Position numbers and translations under genes: made by a program. A DNA stretch of 64,000 nucleotides, from contig NZ_BSTJ01000015.1 of NCBI RefSeq assembly GCF_030269445.1, positions 62,001 through 126,000 of the forward strand. The letters are read 5' to 3'. This DNA is from Actinoallomurus iriomotensis. Lineage in GTDB: Bacteria > Actinomycetota > Actinomycetes > Streptosporangiales > Streptosporangiaceae. The notes under the pieces are model-generated. The model saw nothing but the letters and a program-made list of their open reading frames with translations, was not told the DNA's origin and did no database searches. Shown piece by piece: positions 37,513 to 46,017 of the stretch; position 1 is the first letter of the stretch; each line of letters opens with the position of its first letter.

Positions 37513-37556
37513 TGACAGGTCACGAACTTTCGGCGCTGACACGTCACGTTTCGGAC
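37513..37556. repeat. two direct repeats of about 20 nt in the tRNA-proximal gap
   Basis: CTGACAGGTCACGAACTTTCGG (37513-37534) is followed by CTGACACGTCACGTTTCGGA (37537-37556). The pair is tandem with a 24-nt period. It lies in the 469-nt gap between the lipoprotein gene and the tRNA, where no gene is convincing. It may be the end of a lost insertion sequence or a binding site. Confidence 0.35.
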
Positions 37557-37720
37557 CGTCCGCGATCACCTAGCGCCAACATCGCTGCATGCCGGCCGAC
37601 GGCCCCGGCCGACAAGATCATGACATCCGAGCACCCACCGAGCACCCACGGGCCGCAAACCGTTCCAAAACGCACACTGGGCACTCCCGACAGCGTCGAG
37701 AATGCCCAGCTCAGCACGGG

Positions 37721-37793
37721 TGCGCCGCCAGGGACTTGAACCCCGAACCCGCGGATTAAGAGTCCGCTGCTCTGCCAATTGAGCTAGCGGCGC
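37721..37793 (-). tRNA. tRNA-Lys (anticodon CUU)
   Basis: 73 nt on the minus strand. The acceptor arms GCGCCGC and GCGGCGC pair fully. D-arm GCTC...GAGC, anticodon arm GCGGA with loop CTCTTAA (anticodon CTT) and TCCGC, T-arm GGGG-TTCAAGT-CCC type, discriminator A. CCA is not encoded. Its 3' end points to the accessory region on the left, as at tRNA-linked integration sites. Confidence 0.95.
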
Positions 37794-37864
37794 TTGCGAC
37801 ATCCGTTACTCTAGCAGCCCCCTCACACCCTCGCGAATCGAACGATCCCGCCCTCGGATCCGGT

Positions 37865-38383
37865 TCAGTGCCGGGTCTGCCACAGGCTGATCGCGGCCCC
37901 TCGGGAGTTCACCTCGAGCTTGGCGTAGATGCGGTTGACGTGGTTCTTCACCGTCTTCTCGCTCAGGAACAGCTCCCTGGCGATCTCCCCGTTCGAGCGG
38001 CCGCTGGCGATCAGGTCCATGACCTCTGCCTCTCTCGCGGACAGGCCCAAGTGGGCGCGGCCGGCGGCGCGTACGGCCTGGAGCAGCCTTCTCGGGGTCA
38101 GTTCCTTCGGGCGGAGGCAGCCGCTGGCGCCCTCGCGCAGGGCCGCGGTCGCCGCCGAAGGCGAGGGGCACAGGACGAAGACGCAGGCCGTACGGCTCAG
38201 TGGGGCGGTGTGCGCGGCGGAGGACAGACCCAGCAGCACGACGTCCGGCCTCAGGCGTTCGGCGGCCTCGATCGGCTCGGCCGGCTCTGGGAGCACTTCT
38301 ACCTCATCACTGCTCCTGAGCGACGACGTGAGCGAGGGGTCGCCATCGACGATCATCACGCGAAGTGGTCGGTCCGAACTCAT
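37865..38383 (-). CDS. LuxR-family response regulator with degenerate receiver
   Basis: About 172 residues from ATG 38383, chosen for GGAGG 4 nt upstream. The receiver has VMIVDGDPS at its N-terminus, but the phosphorylation strand reads [10 protein letters not shown], with Gly where the accepting Asp is expected. A Lys in RPKELT is kept. Residues 110-172 form a LuxR HTH ([36 protein letters not shown]). So it probably works without phosphorylation, possibly as a ligand-binding or constitutive regulator. It is the first gene on the chromosomal side of the tRNA. Its targets are not evident. Confidence 0.88.
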   Translation of the reverse strand: MSSDRPLRVMIVDGDPSLTSSLRSSDEVEVLPEPAEPIEAAERLRPDVVLLGLSSAAHTAPLSRTACVFVLCPSPSAATAALREGASGCLRPKELTPRRLLQAVRAAGRAHLGLSAREAEVMDLIASGRSNGEIARELFLSEKTVKNHVNRIYAKLEVNSRGAAISLWQTRH

Positions 38384-38559
38384 CCGGCCTCCGGGGGGCA
38401 CCTGTAAGGCCGGAGCATAGCCCGCTCACATGCGATCGGAGATGAAGATCTAGCGTCGATCCGACGGTCGGCCCGCCTGGACGCCCGTAACCGCGACACT
38501 GGACGGGCCGGCGCGGGGACCGCCCGGCCGGTGACGGCGAGCGACGGGACGGTGTGCGG

Positions 38560-39462
38560 ATGAGCGGAACGGACGTGCTGGTGGTCGGCGGCGCCGGAGT
38601 CGACACGATCGTGCGCGTACCGGCTCTGCCGCTGCCGGTCCGCGACTCGATCACGGTGCCCCCGATCGAGGACTTCACCGCGCACACCGGCAACGGCGTC
38701 GCCCTCGGCTGCCACGCGCTCGGCCTGCGGACCGCGTTCGTCGACGTCATCGGCGAGGACGACCAGGGACGCCTGGTGCGCCGCACGTACGAGGAGGCCG
38801 GTCTGCCGTTCCGGTACACGACCCATCCCAGCGGCACGCGCCGCAGCGTGAACCTCGTCGACCCGCAGGGGAACCGCCTGTCGCTGTACGACCCCCGGCA
38901 CCCGTCGGACCTGGACGTCGATCCCGCGCTGTACCGGACGGCGGTGGGCGAGGCCCGGCACGTGCACGTGTCGATCATGCCGTGGGCCGCCGAGGCGCTG
39001 GCCGCGGCCGTGGCCGCGGGGACGCCGACCTCCACCGATCTGCACGACTGGAACGGCGAGGACGACCACCACCGCCGCTTCGCCAGACGGGCCGACGTGG
39101 TGTTCGTGTCCGCCGCCGAGCTGGGCGACCGGGCCGACGCGGTGGCCGGGGAGATCATCGAACGGGGCCGGGCGCAGGCCGTCGTGGTCATGGCCGGAGC
39201 CGCGGGCTGCCGCCTGACCGTCCGCGGCGAACCGGTCCGGGCGATCCCCGCCGTCACGCTGCCCGGCCGGCCGGTCGTCGACAGCAACGGCGCCGGGGAC
39301 TGCTTCGTCGCGGCGTTCCTGTACGCCCGGCTGCGCGGCGACTCCTGGGCGGACGCGGCGCGGGCCGGCGCGATCGCCGGGGCCTACGCCTGCGGCACCG
39401 CCGGCACGCACACCTCCTTCGTCGACGCCCCGACGCTCGACCACGAACTGGCCCGCGGTTAG
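38560..39462 (+). CDS. PfkB-family carbohydrate kinase
   Basis: About 300 residues. The N-terminal strand VLVVGGAGVDTIVRV and the glycine pair in HTGNGVALGCHALGLRT match the PfkB sugar-binding part. The catalytic motif DSNGAGDCFVAAFL has the Asp base and the anion-hole GAGD. It transfers phosphate from ATP to a sugar or nucleoside; the substrate cannot be read. ATG 38560 is chosen over GTG 38554. It stands between a divergent LuxR gene and a convergent Lrp gene, with no sugar transporter nearby. Confidence 0.9.
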   Translation: MSGTDVLVVGGAGVDTIVRVPALPLPVRDSITVPPIEDFTAHTGNGVALGCHALGLRTAFVDVIGEDDQGRLVRRTYEEAGLPFRYTTHPSGTRRSVNLVDPQGNRLSLYDPRHPSDLDVDPALYRTAVGEARHVHVSIMPWAAEALAAAVAAGTPTSTDLHDWNGEDDHHRRFARRADVVFVSAAELGDRADAVAGEIIERGRAQAVVVMAGAAGCRLTVRGEPVRAIPAVTLPGRPVVDSNGAGDCFVAAFLYARLRGDSWADAARAGAIAGAYACGTAGTHTSFVDAPTLDHELARG

Positions 39463-39482
39463 GCAACGGCGAATCGGCCGCC

Positions 39483-40502
39483 TCAGGCGTCCCCGCCGCT
39501 CGGGCCGGACCCGTTGAGGCGGCCGCGCCACCAGGGAGTCTCGATGAAACCCCGTTTGAGGTTGAGCATCTCCATATTGGCGGTCCAGCCCTGGACACCG
39601 GGGAGGGGTCCGAGCGTCCTGGTCACGAAGTCGAACACGTCGCGCGTCGTCGGCAGGATCACCTCGCACATCAACGAGCTTCCGTTGAGCGTGGCCGCGA
39701 CGTACCGGACGCCTCGGTAGGTGGCGAGTTCACGAGCGGCCGAGTCGAGGTTGGCCGGCGTCACCGTGATCATGAAGATGATCTCGGACTCGAAGCCGAG
39801 CGCGGGCGCGGGGACCAGCGTGTTGACCAGGATGCATCCCCTCGCCCGCAGCGTCTCGAACCTGCGGCGGACGGTGCTCTCGTTGACCCCGATCACGTCC
39901 GCGACGCCCTGGAAGCTGGCCCGGCCGTCGTCGCGGAGCACGGCGACGATCGCCCGGTCGGTGTCGTTGAAGTGACTGGAGTCGCACTCGTGCGGCTCGA
40001 CGGGCGTGTAGACGTGATCCTTTCCGGTCAGGAGCTGACGGCTCCAGTCGTTCGTGGCCTTGTAGGTGTGGAGCAGCAGGTCGGTCTCGCATCGCGACAC
40101 ACCGTCGATCGCCAGCACCTCGTCGATCAGGCGCGTGTGCAGCGAATCGTCCGTCCGCACGTTCAGCTCGGCGATGATGTCCGTCTCTCCGGTCACCAGC
40201 GTGAGGAAACGGACATCTTCGCGGCGGACGAGCTCCAGGGCGACCTCGGTCTGGCGGCCCGGCTCACAGCCGATGCGGAGGATGAACAGGTTCACCGGAC
40301 CCGCGTGGCTGATGTCCGGGGTCACGCCGACCCGGACGATGCCCTCGGCGAGGAGCTGCTGGGCGCGCCGCGCCACCGTCGGCACCGAGGTGTCGCAGAC
40401 GTCGGCGACCGACGTCCAGCTCGCCCGGCCATCGCTCTGCAGCGCGACGATGATGCGCCGGTCGAGTTCGTCGAGTTGGTTCAGAACCGGATTGATGCTC
40501 AT
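39483..40502 (-). CDS. tandem Lrp/AsnC-type transcriptional regulator
   Basis: 339 residues with two AsnC units: HTH1 at residues 10-55 (LDELDRRIIVALQSDGRASW), ligand domain 1 (LFILRIGCEPG), HTH2 near 180-225 (FNDTDRAIVAVLRDDGRASF), and ligand domain 2 (IIFMITVTPANL). Double-unit Lrp proteins usually sense amino acids or peptides. It starts 3 nt after the hydrolase gene and is the last gene of the peptide uptake operon, so it probably controls that operon in response to imported products. Confidence 0.9.
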   Translation of the reverse strand: MSINPVLNQLDELDRRIIVALQSDGRASWTSVADVCDTSVPTVARRAQQLLAEGIVRVGVTPDISHAGPVNLFILRIGCEPGRQTEVALELVRREDVRFLTLVTGETDIIAELNVRTDDSLHTRLIDEVLAIDGVSRCETDLLLHTYKATNDWSRQLLTGKDHVYTPVEPHECDSSHFNDTDRAIVAVLRDDGRASFQGVADVIGVNESTVRRRFETLRARGCILVNTLVPAPALGFESEIIFMITVTPANLDSAARELATYRGVRYVAATLNGSSLMCEVILPTTRDVFDFVTRTLGPLPGVQGWTANMEMLNLKRGFIETPWWRGRLNGSGPSGGDA

Positions 40503-40505
40503 GCC

Positions 40506-41351
40506 TTATCGCTGATCGGCGCCCACGTCGCGCAGGAAGTCGCGGACGACCGTTCGCCACCGCACGGCCTCCTCGATCTGGGGAGAATGCCCCGACTTCT
40601 CGAAGACGACCAATTCGGCGTCAGGAATGAGCGACACGATTTTCTCACTGCTCTCGACCGGGGTGATCCAGTCATCACGCCCGACGGTGACGAGGGTCGG
40701 GCAGATGATATCGGGCAGCTGTGCCTTGATGTCGTAACCCGGCTGGTTGACCGCGAAGGCGAAGTTATGCGTCTCGTACCGGTAAGGGGTGGCCGCGACC
40801 TTCTCTTCGACTTTCGCCGGGTCGTAGACATGGTCATAGAGCGGCAGGATCTCGCGCCAGCAGTCGCGCAGGTCATCGTTGTCGCGTACGAGGCCGTTGT
40901 TGATGCGGTCGAGTTTCTCCACGTCGACGGTGACCCTCGTCGAGTTGAGGGCGTTGCGGCGCGCGGCCTCCTCATTGTCATGGTCGGGTGAGGTGTCGCG
41001 CAGGACGAGCGCCTTGACCCGCCGCGGATGGCGAATCGCGTACTCCATCGCGATGAAACCGCCGTACGATCCGCCGGCCATGACGATCTGCTCGGCTCCG
41101 ATCCACTCACGCAGCCCGTCGACGTCGGCGGCCCACTGCTCGTGGGTGAACGGCGGATTGCCGCCGCTCTCCCCCGATCCGCGGGCGTCGAAGACGACGA
41201 CCCGGAAGGTGTCGGCGAACGGCGCGAAGGTCGCCCGCGGCTCGGCGCGGGAGCCCAGCCCGGGAGCACCGTGGTGCGCGATGAGGACGGGCGCGCCCTC
41301 CTCTCCGAAGACCTCCACCGCCAGTTCGTTGCCATTGATCGTGACGAACAC
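40506..41351 (-). CDS. alpha/beta hydrolase, proline iminopeptidase-like
   Basis: 281 residues with the alpha/beta hydrolase order: oxyanion HHGAPGLG near 27-33, VVVFDARGSGES near 52, nucleophile Ser95 in GGSYGG, Asp in VTVGRDDWITP and His in KSGHSPQIE near the C-terminus. These features and the genetic context fit a proline iminopeptidase or related aminopeptidase that removes N-terminal residues from imported peptides. No signal sequence, so cytoplasmic. It lies between the M24 gene (12 nt gap) and the Lrp gene (3 nt gap). Confidence 0.82.
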   Translation of the reverse strand: MFVTINGNELAVEVFGEEGAPVLIAHHGAPGLGSRAEPRATFAPFADTFRVVVFDARGSGESGGNPPFTHEQWAADVDGLREWIGAEQIVMAGGSYGGFIAMEYAIRHPRRVKALVLRDTSPDHDNEEAARRNALNSTRVTVDVEKLDRINNGLVRDNDDLRDCWREILPLYDHVYDPAKVEEKVAATPYRYETHNFAFAVNQPGYDIKAQLPDIICPTLVTVGRDDWITPVESSEKIVSLIPDAELVVFEKSGHSPQIEEAVRWRTVVRDFLRDVGADQR

Positions 41352-41363
41352 GATCCCTCCTTG

Positions 41364-42539
41364 CTAGACGGGGACGACGACGTCGTCGAGCGAGCGGGGA
41401 TAGAAGGTGAAGGGGGTGGCCGCGTCATCGGTGACGAGCATGCTGTCGGAGATCCGGTATCCCGCGTGCCCGGTGACGTAGATGCCGGGCTCGTTGGACA
41501 CGACCATGCCCGGCTCCAGGACCGTGGCGTCGCCGTCCTCCAGCCATGGCGGCTCGTGCATGCCCAGCCCGATGCCGTGTCCCTGGCGGTGTCTGAGGAA
41601 TCCCTCCAGCCCCGCGTCCCGGATGACGTCCAGGCAGGTGCGGTTCACGTCCGCGCACCGCGCCCCCGGCCGGATGCTCGCCGCGCCCACGGCCTGGGCC
41701 TCTCGTACGGCCTCGTAGTAGCGACGCTGCTCCGCCGACGGCTCACCGAGCACGAACGTCCGCTCGCCCTCGACGAACCGGCCGCCGACCGCGCACCCGA
41801 GTGAGAGCACGAACGTGTCGCCGGGGCGCAGCCGGCGAGCCGACGGCAGCCCGTGCGGCCGCGCGCTGTTCTCCGCCGCGTAGACCAGGCCGCCGGCCAG
41901 CGGCGAGACCACCACGACGTCGTCGTGCTCGGCGTACATCGTGCGGCTGCCGAACGAGGTCACGTGCGCGGCGAGTTCGGCCTCGCTCGGCAGTTCCCCG
42001 CCGGCGCCGACGGCCTGTTCGATCAGGTCTCGCCCCGCGGTGAGCATCGCGTCGGTGATCCGCCCGGCCTCCCGGTGCAGCGCGATCTCCTCGGGCCGTT
42101 TGCGCAGGCGGGCGCGTTCGGCGACACCGGTCCGGACGAACTCGGCACCGGGAAACGCGGCACGGACGGCGGCGAGGCGGTCGACCGCCATGCCGCCCGG
42201 ATGGCCGACGCGTCGGCCGCGGGGCACCCGCCCGGCGAGCGCGTCGAAGGGCGGGACCACCCCCGGATACTCCGGATAGACCACGAGCTCGGCCGCGGTG
42301 TTCTGGACCCGGGCGTGCTCGACTTCGAGCTCGGGCAGCAGCAGGGCCGTGGTCCCGTCCACGCCGATCCATACCGCGACCGGCCGCTCGCAGGGATGGT
42401 GGAAGAACCCGGTCAGGTACGCCACGTCCTCCGGAGAGTCGGTGAGGAGGGCGTCCACCCGCTCGGCGGCGAGAGCCGCGCGTACGCCGTCCTGCACGTC
42501 GGCGTAGAAGACGGCGGGAAGCCGCTGGTCGAACGCCAC
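41364..42539 (-). CDS. M24 (creatinase/Xaa-Pro peptidase-like) protein with altered metal ligands
   Basis: 391 residues from GTG 42539, with AGGAAGGA 6 nt upstream. The creatinase N-domain is followed by the pita-bread fold. GHGIGLGMHEPP supplies His, and VSNEPGIYV supplies Glu. The metal-binding strand reads VLSLGCAVGGRFVEGERTF, where true metallopeptidases have two Asp (DxG...D-RTF). Ser and Glu occupy those places, as in creatinase or ectoine-hydrolase-like members that work without the metal pair. So the substrate may be a small C-N compound rather than a Pro-peptide. It follows dppC with 2 nt between stop and start. Confidence 0.85.
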   Translation of the reverse strand: MAFDQRLPAVFYADVQDGVRAALAAERVDALLTDSPEDVAYLTGFFHHPCERPVAVWIGVDGTTALLLPELEVEHARVQNTAAELVVYPEYPGVVPPFDALAGRVPRGRRVGHPGGMAVDRLAAVRAAFPGAEFVRTGVAERARLRKRPEEIALHREAGRITDAMLTAGRDLIEQAVGAGGELPSEAELAAHVTSFGSRTMYAEHDDVVVVSPLAGGLVYAAENSARPHGLPSARRLRPGDTFVLSLGCAVGGRFVEGERTFVLGEPSAEQRRYYEAVREAQAVGAASIRPGARCADVNRTCLDVIRDAGLEGFLRHRQGHGIGLGMHEPPWLEDGDATVLEPGMVVSNEPGIYVTGHAGYRISDSMLVTDDAATPFTFYPRSLDDVVVPV

Positions 42540-42541
42540 GC

Positions 42542-43438
42542 TCAGTCCTTCCTCGTCCGCGGGTCGCGGGCGTCGTTGTAGGCGATGGAGAGCAGGGTCG
42601 CGGCCACCACCAGCGCGAGGATGGCCAACGACGGGAAGAGCGTCGTCCACCACGCCTCCTGCATGGCGCCGGACTGCTGGGCCTCGAAGAGGATCCGGCC
42701 CCACGACCAGCTGTTCGGGTCCCCGAGCCCGAGGAACGCCAGGCCCGCCGCGGACAGCACCGCGCGGGACGCGGTGAGCACGACGGAGACCGCGATCACC
42801 GGTGCCACGGCCGGAAGCAGGTGCTTGCGGATGATCCACAGCGGCGAGCCGGTGGCCAGCCGCGCGGCGTCCACGTACGGCAGCCGTACGACCGCGAGCG
42901 CCTGTGACCGCACGACGCGGCTGACCTCGGGCCAGGAGAAGAAGGCCAGGACGAGCACGATGGTCTGCAGGCTCGGCCCGACGAGGGCGGCGACGAGAAT
43001 CATCAGCGGGAGCACCGGAAGCGACAGGAAGAGGTCGACCAGTACGCCCATCACCCCGTCGACCCAGCGGAAGTACGCGCTGCACACGGCCACGGTCACG
43101 CCGATGACGATCGCCAGCGCGGTCGCGCCGGCCGCGACGAGCATGCTGGACCTCGTGCCGTACACCACCTCGGCGAACACGTCGCGGCCGAGGTTGTCGG
43201 TGCCGAACCAGTGGGCGGCCGAGGGCGGTCGCAGGATCGCCGTGCCGTGGCCGCGCGGATAGCTCGCGAGCAGCGGCGCGACGAGCGCGACCACGATGAG
43301 CAGTGCCAGCAGCACCATCGCGAGGATGCCGAGCGGATTGCGGCGGAACGCGTCCCAGGTCGCCTTCGCCGCGGCGGGCCGGTCCGCCACGTCCGCCGCG
43401 TCCGCCGTGCCGGCCGTGGACTCGATGAGTGAGGTCAT
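42542..43438 (-). CDS. dipeptide/oligopeptide ABC transporter permease, DppC type
   Basis: 298 residues. An N-terminal cytoplasmic tail is followed by a first span (ILAMVLLALLIVVALVAPLL), then HWFGTDNLGRDVFAEVVYGTR, the typical DppC/OppC motif. Five further spans follow, with the EAA loop around YVDAARLATGSP. It pairs with the DppB-type gene, which it overlaps by 4 nt. It imports peptides using the DppA lipoprotein and the DppD/DppF ATPases encoded divergently. Confidence 0.93.
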   Translation of the reverse strand: MTSLIESTAGTADAADVADRPAAAKATWDAFRRNPLGILAMVLLALLIVVALVAPLLASYPRGHGTAILRPPSAAHWFGTDNLGRDVFAEVVYGTRSSMLVAAGATALAIVIGVTVAVCSAYFRWVDGVMGVLVDLFLSLPVLPLMILVAALVGPSLQTIVLVLAFFSWPEVSRVVRSQALAVVRLPYVDAARLATGSPLWIIRKHLLPAVAPVIAVSVVLTASRAVLSAAGLAFLGLGDPNSWSWGRILFEAQQSGAMQEAWWTTLFPSLAILALVVAATLLSIAYNDARDPRTRKD

Positions 43439-44397
43439 GCGGTTCGCACCCGTGGATCGAGTAGCCCGTAGGCGAGGTCGGTGAGCAGGTTGGCGACGAT
43501 CACCGTCGCCGACAGGAGCACGAAGGCGCCCTGGAGAACCGGGAAGTCCAGCTGGGTCACGGCCTCGTAGATGCCGCGCCCGATCCCCGGGTAGGCGTAG
43601 ATCGTTTCGGTGAGTACGGCGCCGCCGACGACGAAGCCGAGCTGGAGCCCGACGAGTGTCGTCGTCGGCAGCAGCGCGTTGCGCAGAGCGTGCTTCCAGA
43701 GGACCTTGCGCTCACCCAGCCCGTTCGCGCGGGCCAGCGTGCAGTAGTCCTCGCCGAGCGCGTCGATCAGCGTGGACCGCAGCGTGAGCACGTACGAGCC
43801 GAGCTGGACGAGCACCAGCGACAGGCACGGCAGGACCAGGTGCCGCAGCACGCTGCCGTACCAGGCGATCCCGTAGGTGTTCTCCGTGTAGGCGCCCCCG
43901 ATCGGGAACCAGCGCAGCTTCAGACCGAGGAGGTACAGCAGGAAGATCCCGATGCTGGGCACGAACAGGGACTGCCCGACGACGCCGCTGAGCTGTACGG
44001 CCCGGTCCCAGAACCCACGGCGCGAGGCCGCGAGCACCCCGAGCGGGACGCCGATGACGATCGTGACGACCAGCGCGGAGAGGGTGAGCAGGAGCGTCCA
44101 CGGCAGCCGGTCCATCAGCGCCGTGGTGACCGGCACCGACTGGCTGAACGACACGCCCAGGTTGCCGTGCAGGAGCTGCCACAGGTACTTGCCGTACTGC
44201 ACGGCCAGCGACTGGTCCAGGCCGTACTGGTGAAGGAGCGCCTGCCGCGTCTCCCTCGTCATGTTGGGGTTGGCCACCGCCAGCGCCGGGTCGCCCGGCA
44301 GCAGGCGGAGCATGAGGAAGGTGACGGTCACGGCGAACCAGATCGTGACCACTCCGCGAAGGACCCGTCGCAGCGCGAACCGGGCGAGAGGCGGCAT
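43435..44397 (-). CDS. dipeptide/oligopeptide ABC transporter permease, DppB type
   Basis: 320 residues with six membrane spans, beginning FALRRVLRGVVTIWFAVTVTFLMLRLLPGDP, the usual DppB start. The EAA loop reads EDYCTLARANGLGERKVLWKHALRNALLP. It starts 15 nt after the dppA stop and overlaps dppC by 4 nt. Its role is the membrane channel half of the importer. Confidence 0.94.
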   Translation of the reverse strand: MPPLARFALRRVLRGVVTIWFAVTVTFLMLRLLPGDPALAVANPNMTRETRQALLHQYGLDQSLAVQYGKYLWQLLHGNLGVSFSQSVPVTTALMDRLPWTLLLTLSALVVTIVIGVPLGVLAASRRGFWDRAVQLSGVVGQSLFVPSIGIFLLYLLGLKLRWFPIGGAYTENTYGIAWYGSVLRHLVLPCLSLVLVQLGSYVLTLRSTLIDALGEDYCTLARANGLGERKVLWKHALRNALLPTTTLVGLQLGFVVGGAVLTETIYAYPGIGRGIYEAVTQLDFPVLQGAFVLLSATVIVANLLTDLAYGLLDPRVRTA

Positions 44398-44412
44398 GGC
44401 GGTGGCCCTTCG

Positions 44413-46017
44413 TCAGCTGCTCGACTTGACGTTGGCCAGCGACTGCGGATCGACGATCGACAGCAGTTCGCTCGGCTTGACGACGAACCCGGTCCAGTTC
44501 GAACGGTGCGCCACGTAGAGGTTCTGCGTGTACATCACGTTGTCGTAGACCTGGTCGTGCACCAGCTTGGCGGCGGCCTGGACGAGCTTCTTCTGCTCGT
44601 TCACGTCGGTCGTCGCCTGCGCCTTGGTCACCAGCGTCGACAGGTCGGAAGCGTCGACGTGGGAGTAGTTGATGATGCCCTTCGGCAGGTACGTCAGGGT
44701 CATGTTCGTCGCCGGGTCGTCCATGATGGCGAAGTTGCCGGCGTAGATGTCGTAGTCACCCGCGTCCGTCTTGGCCAGGTAGGTGTTGCGCTCCAGGCCC
44801 TGCGGCTTGATGGTGATCCCCGCCTTGGCCGCGTCGTCCCTGACCAGGGTCGCCCACTGCGCGGTGACCGGGTCCTGCAGGGAGTAGATCATCCGGAACG
44901 ACAGCGGGAACTTTCCGCTGCCGTCGGCGGTGTACCCCGCGTCCTGCAGCAGCTTGCGCGCCATCGCCGGGTCGAACGTGTACTCCTGGAGCGACGGGTC
45001 GTGGAACTGCTTGAGCACCGGCATGATCGGGCTGCTGCCCGTGGAGACCGCCTGACCCTGCAGGACGACCTTGCGGATCGCGTCGTAGTCGACGGCGTGG
45101 GACAGCGCCTGGCGCACCTTGACGTTGTCGAGGGGCTTCTTGTCCATGTTGTACGCCAGGTGCGCGTAGCCCAGACCCGGGACCTCCTCGACCGTGATGC
45201 CGGCGGCCTTCTTGAGCGGCTGCACCTGCGCGGGCGGCAGCGCGTTGGCGATCGCGTCCACGTCGCCGTTCTTCAGCGCCAGGATCTCGGTGTTGACGTC
45301 CGGGTAGACCTTGTAGACGATCCGGCTCACCGTGGGCCGGCCGCCCGGCGCGAAGGGGTACGGCGTGACCCGCTCCAGCGTGTAGCTCTGCCCCTTCGCC
45401 ACCTTGGTCAGCCTGAACGGCCCGGCGCTGACCCAGTTCGCGTTGTTGGCGAACTTCGCGACGCTGCCGGCCTTGCCGAACACGTGCTCGGGGACGACGT
45501 TGCCCCAGAAGCCGACCTCAGGAATGACGGTGGCATCCGGTTTGGACAGCTTGAGCTCGACCCGGGTGGGTGACACGGCCTTGGCCGACGAGAAGTTCGC
45601 GAGCTGCCCGTACAGCGTGCCGGACGGCTTGTCCTTCTTCACCGCGTTGAGCGTGTACGCCACGTCCGAGGCGGTCAGCGGCGTTCCGTCGCTCCACTTC
45701 ATGTCGCCGCGGATCTCGTAGAACCCCGTGGTCGGGTTGGTGTACCCCCACTTGGTCGCGAGGGAGGGACGCTTGCTTCCGTCGTTCCCGACCGTCAGCA
45801 GGTGGGGGTACATCAGGTTGGTGAGCCAGTAGTCGGTCCGGCTGTTGCCGATGAGGGGGTTGAAGTTCACCACGTCGGTGGTGGTGGCGATCCGCAGTTC
45901 GGCGCCCCCGCCCGAGCCCGACTCCGCCGCCTTCTTGCTGGGCGCGCAGGCGCCCAGCGCGCCGGTCAGCACGGTCACCGCGGCCGTGCCGGCCATGAGT
46001 CCGGCGCGCCGGCGCAT
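44413..46017 (-). CDS. peptide ABC transporter substrate-binding lipoprotein, DppA type
   Basis: About 534 residues. ATG 46017 overlaps the dipeptidase stop as TGATG and starts a good lipoprotein signal (RRRAGLM...LTGALGAC, Cys24). The mature protein is a cluster C binding protein: ATTTDVVNFNPLIGNSR at the start, SDGTPLTASDVAYTLN, and VRQALSHAVDYDAIRK. It captures peptides outside the membrane. It is coupled between the dipeptidase and the permeases. Confidence 0.94.
   Translation of the reverse strand: MRRRAGLMAGTAAVTVLTGALGACAPSKKAAESGSGGGAELRIATTTDVVNFNPLIGNSRTDYWLTNLMYPHLLTVGNDGSKRPSLATKWGYTNPTTGFYEIRGDMKWSDGTPLTASDVAYTLNAVKKDKPSGTLYGQLANFSSAKAVSPTRVELKLSKPDATVIPEVGFWGNVVPEHVFGKAGSVAKFANNANWVSAGPFRLTKVAKGQSYTLERVTPYPFAPGGRPTVSRIVYKVYPDVNTEILALKNGDVDAIANALPPAQVQPLKKAAGITVEEVPGLGYAHLAYNMDKKPLDNVKVRQALSHAVDYDAIRKVVLQGQAVSTGSSPIMPVLKQFHDPSLQEYTFDPAMARKLLQDAGYTADGSGKFPLSFRMIYSLQDPVTAQWATLVRDDAAKAGITIKPQGLERNTYLAKTDAGDYDIYAGNFAIMDDPATNMTLTYLPKGIINYSHVDASDLSTLVTKAQATTDVNEQKKLVQAAAKLVHDQVYDNVMYTQNLYVAHRSNWTGFVVKPSELLSIVDPQSLANVKSSS

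Noticed and set aside
42540-43085. N-terminal extension of the M24 gene up to 43085
   Set aside because: It runs through the DppC gene in another frame; GTG 42539 has a good ribosome site and starts the family domain.
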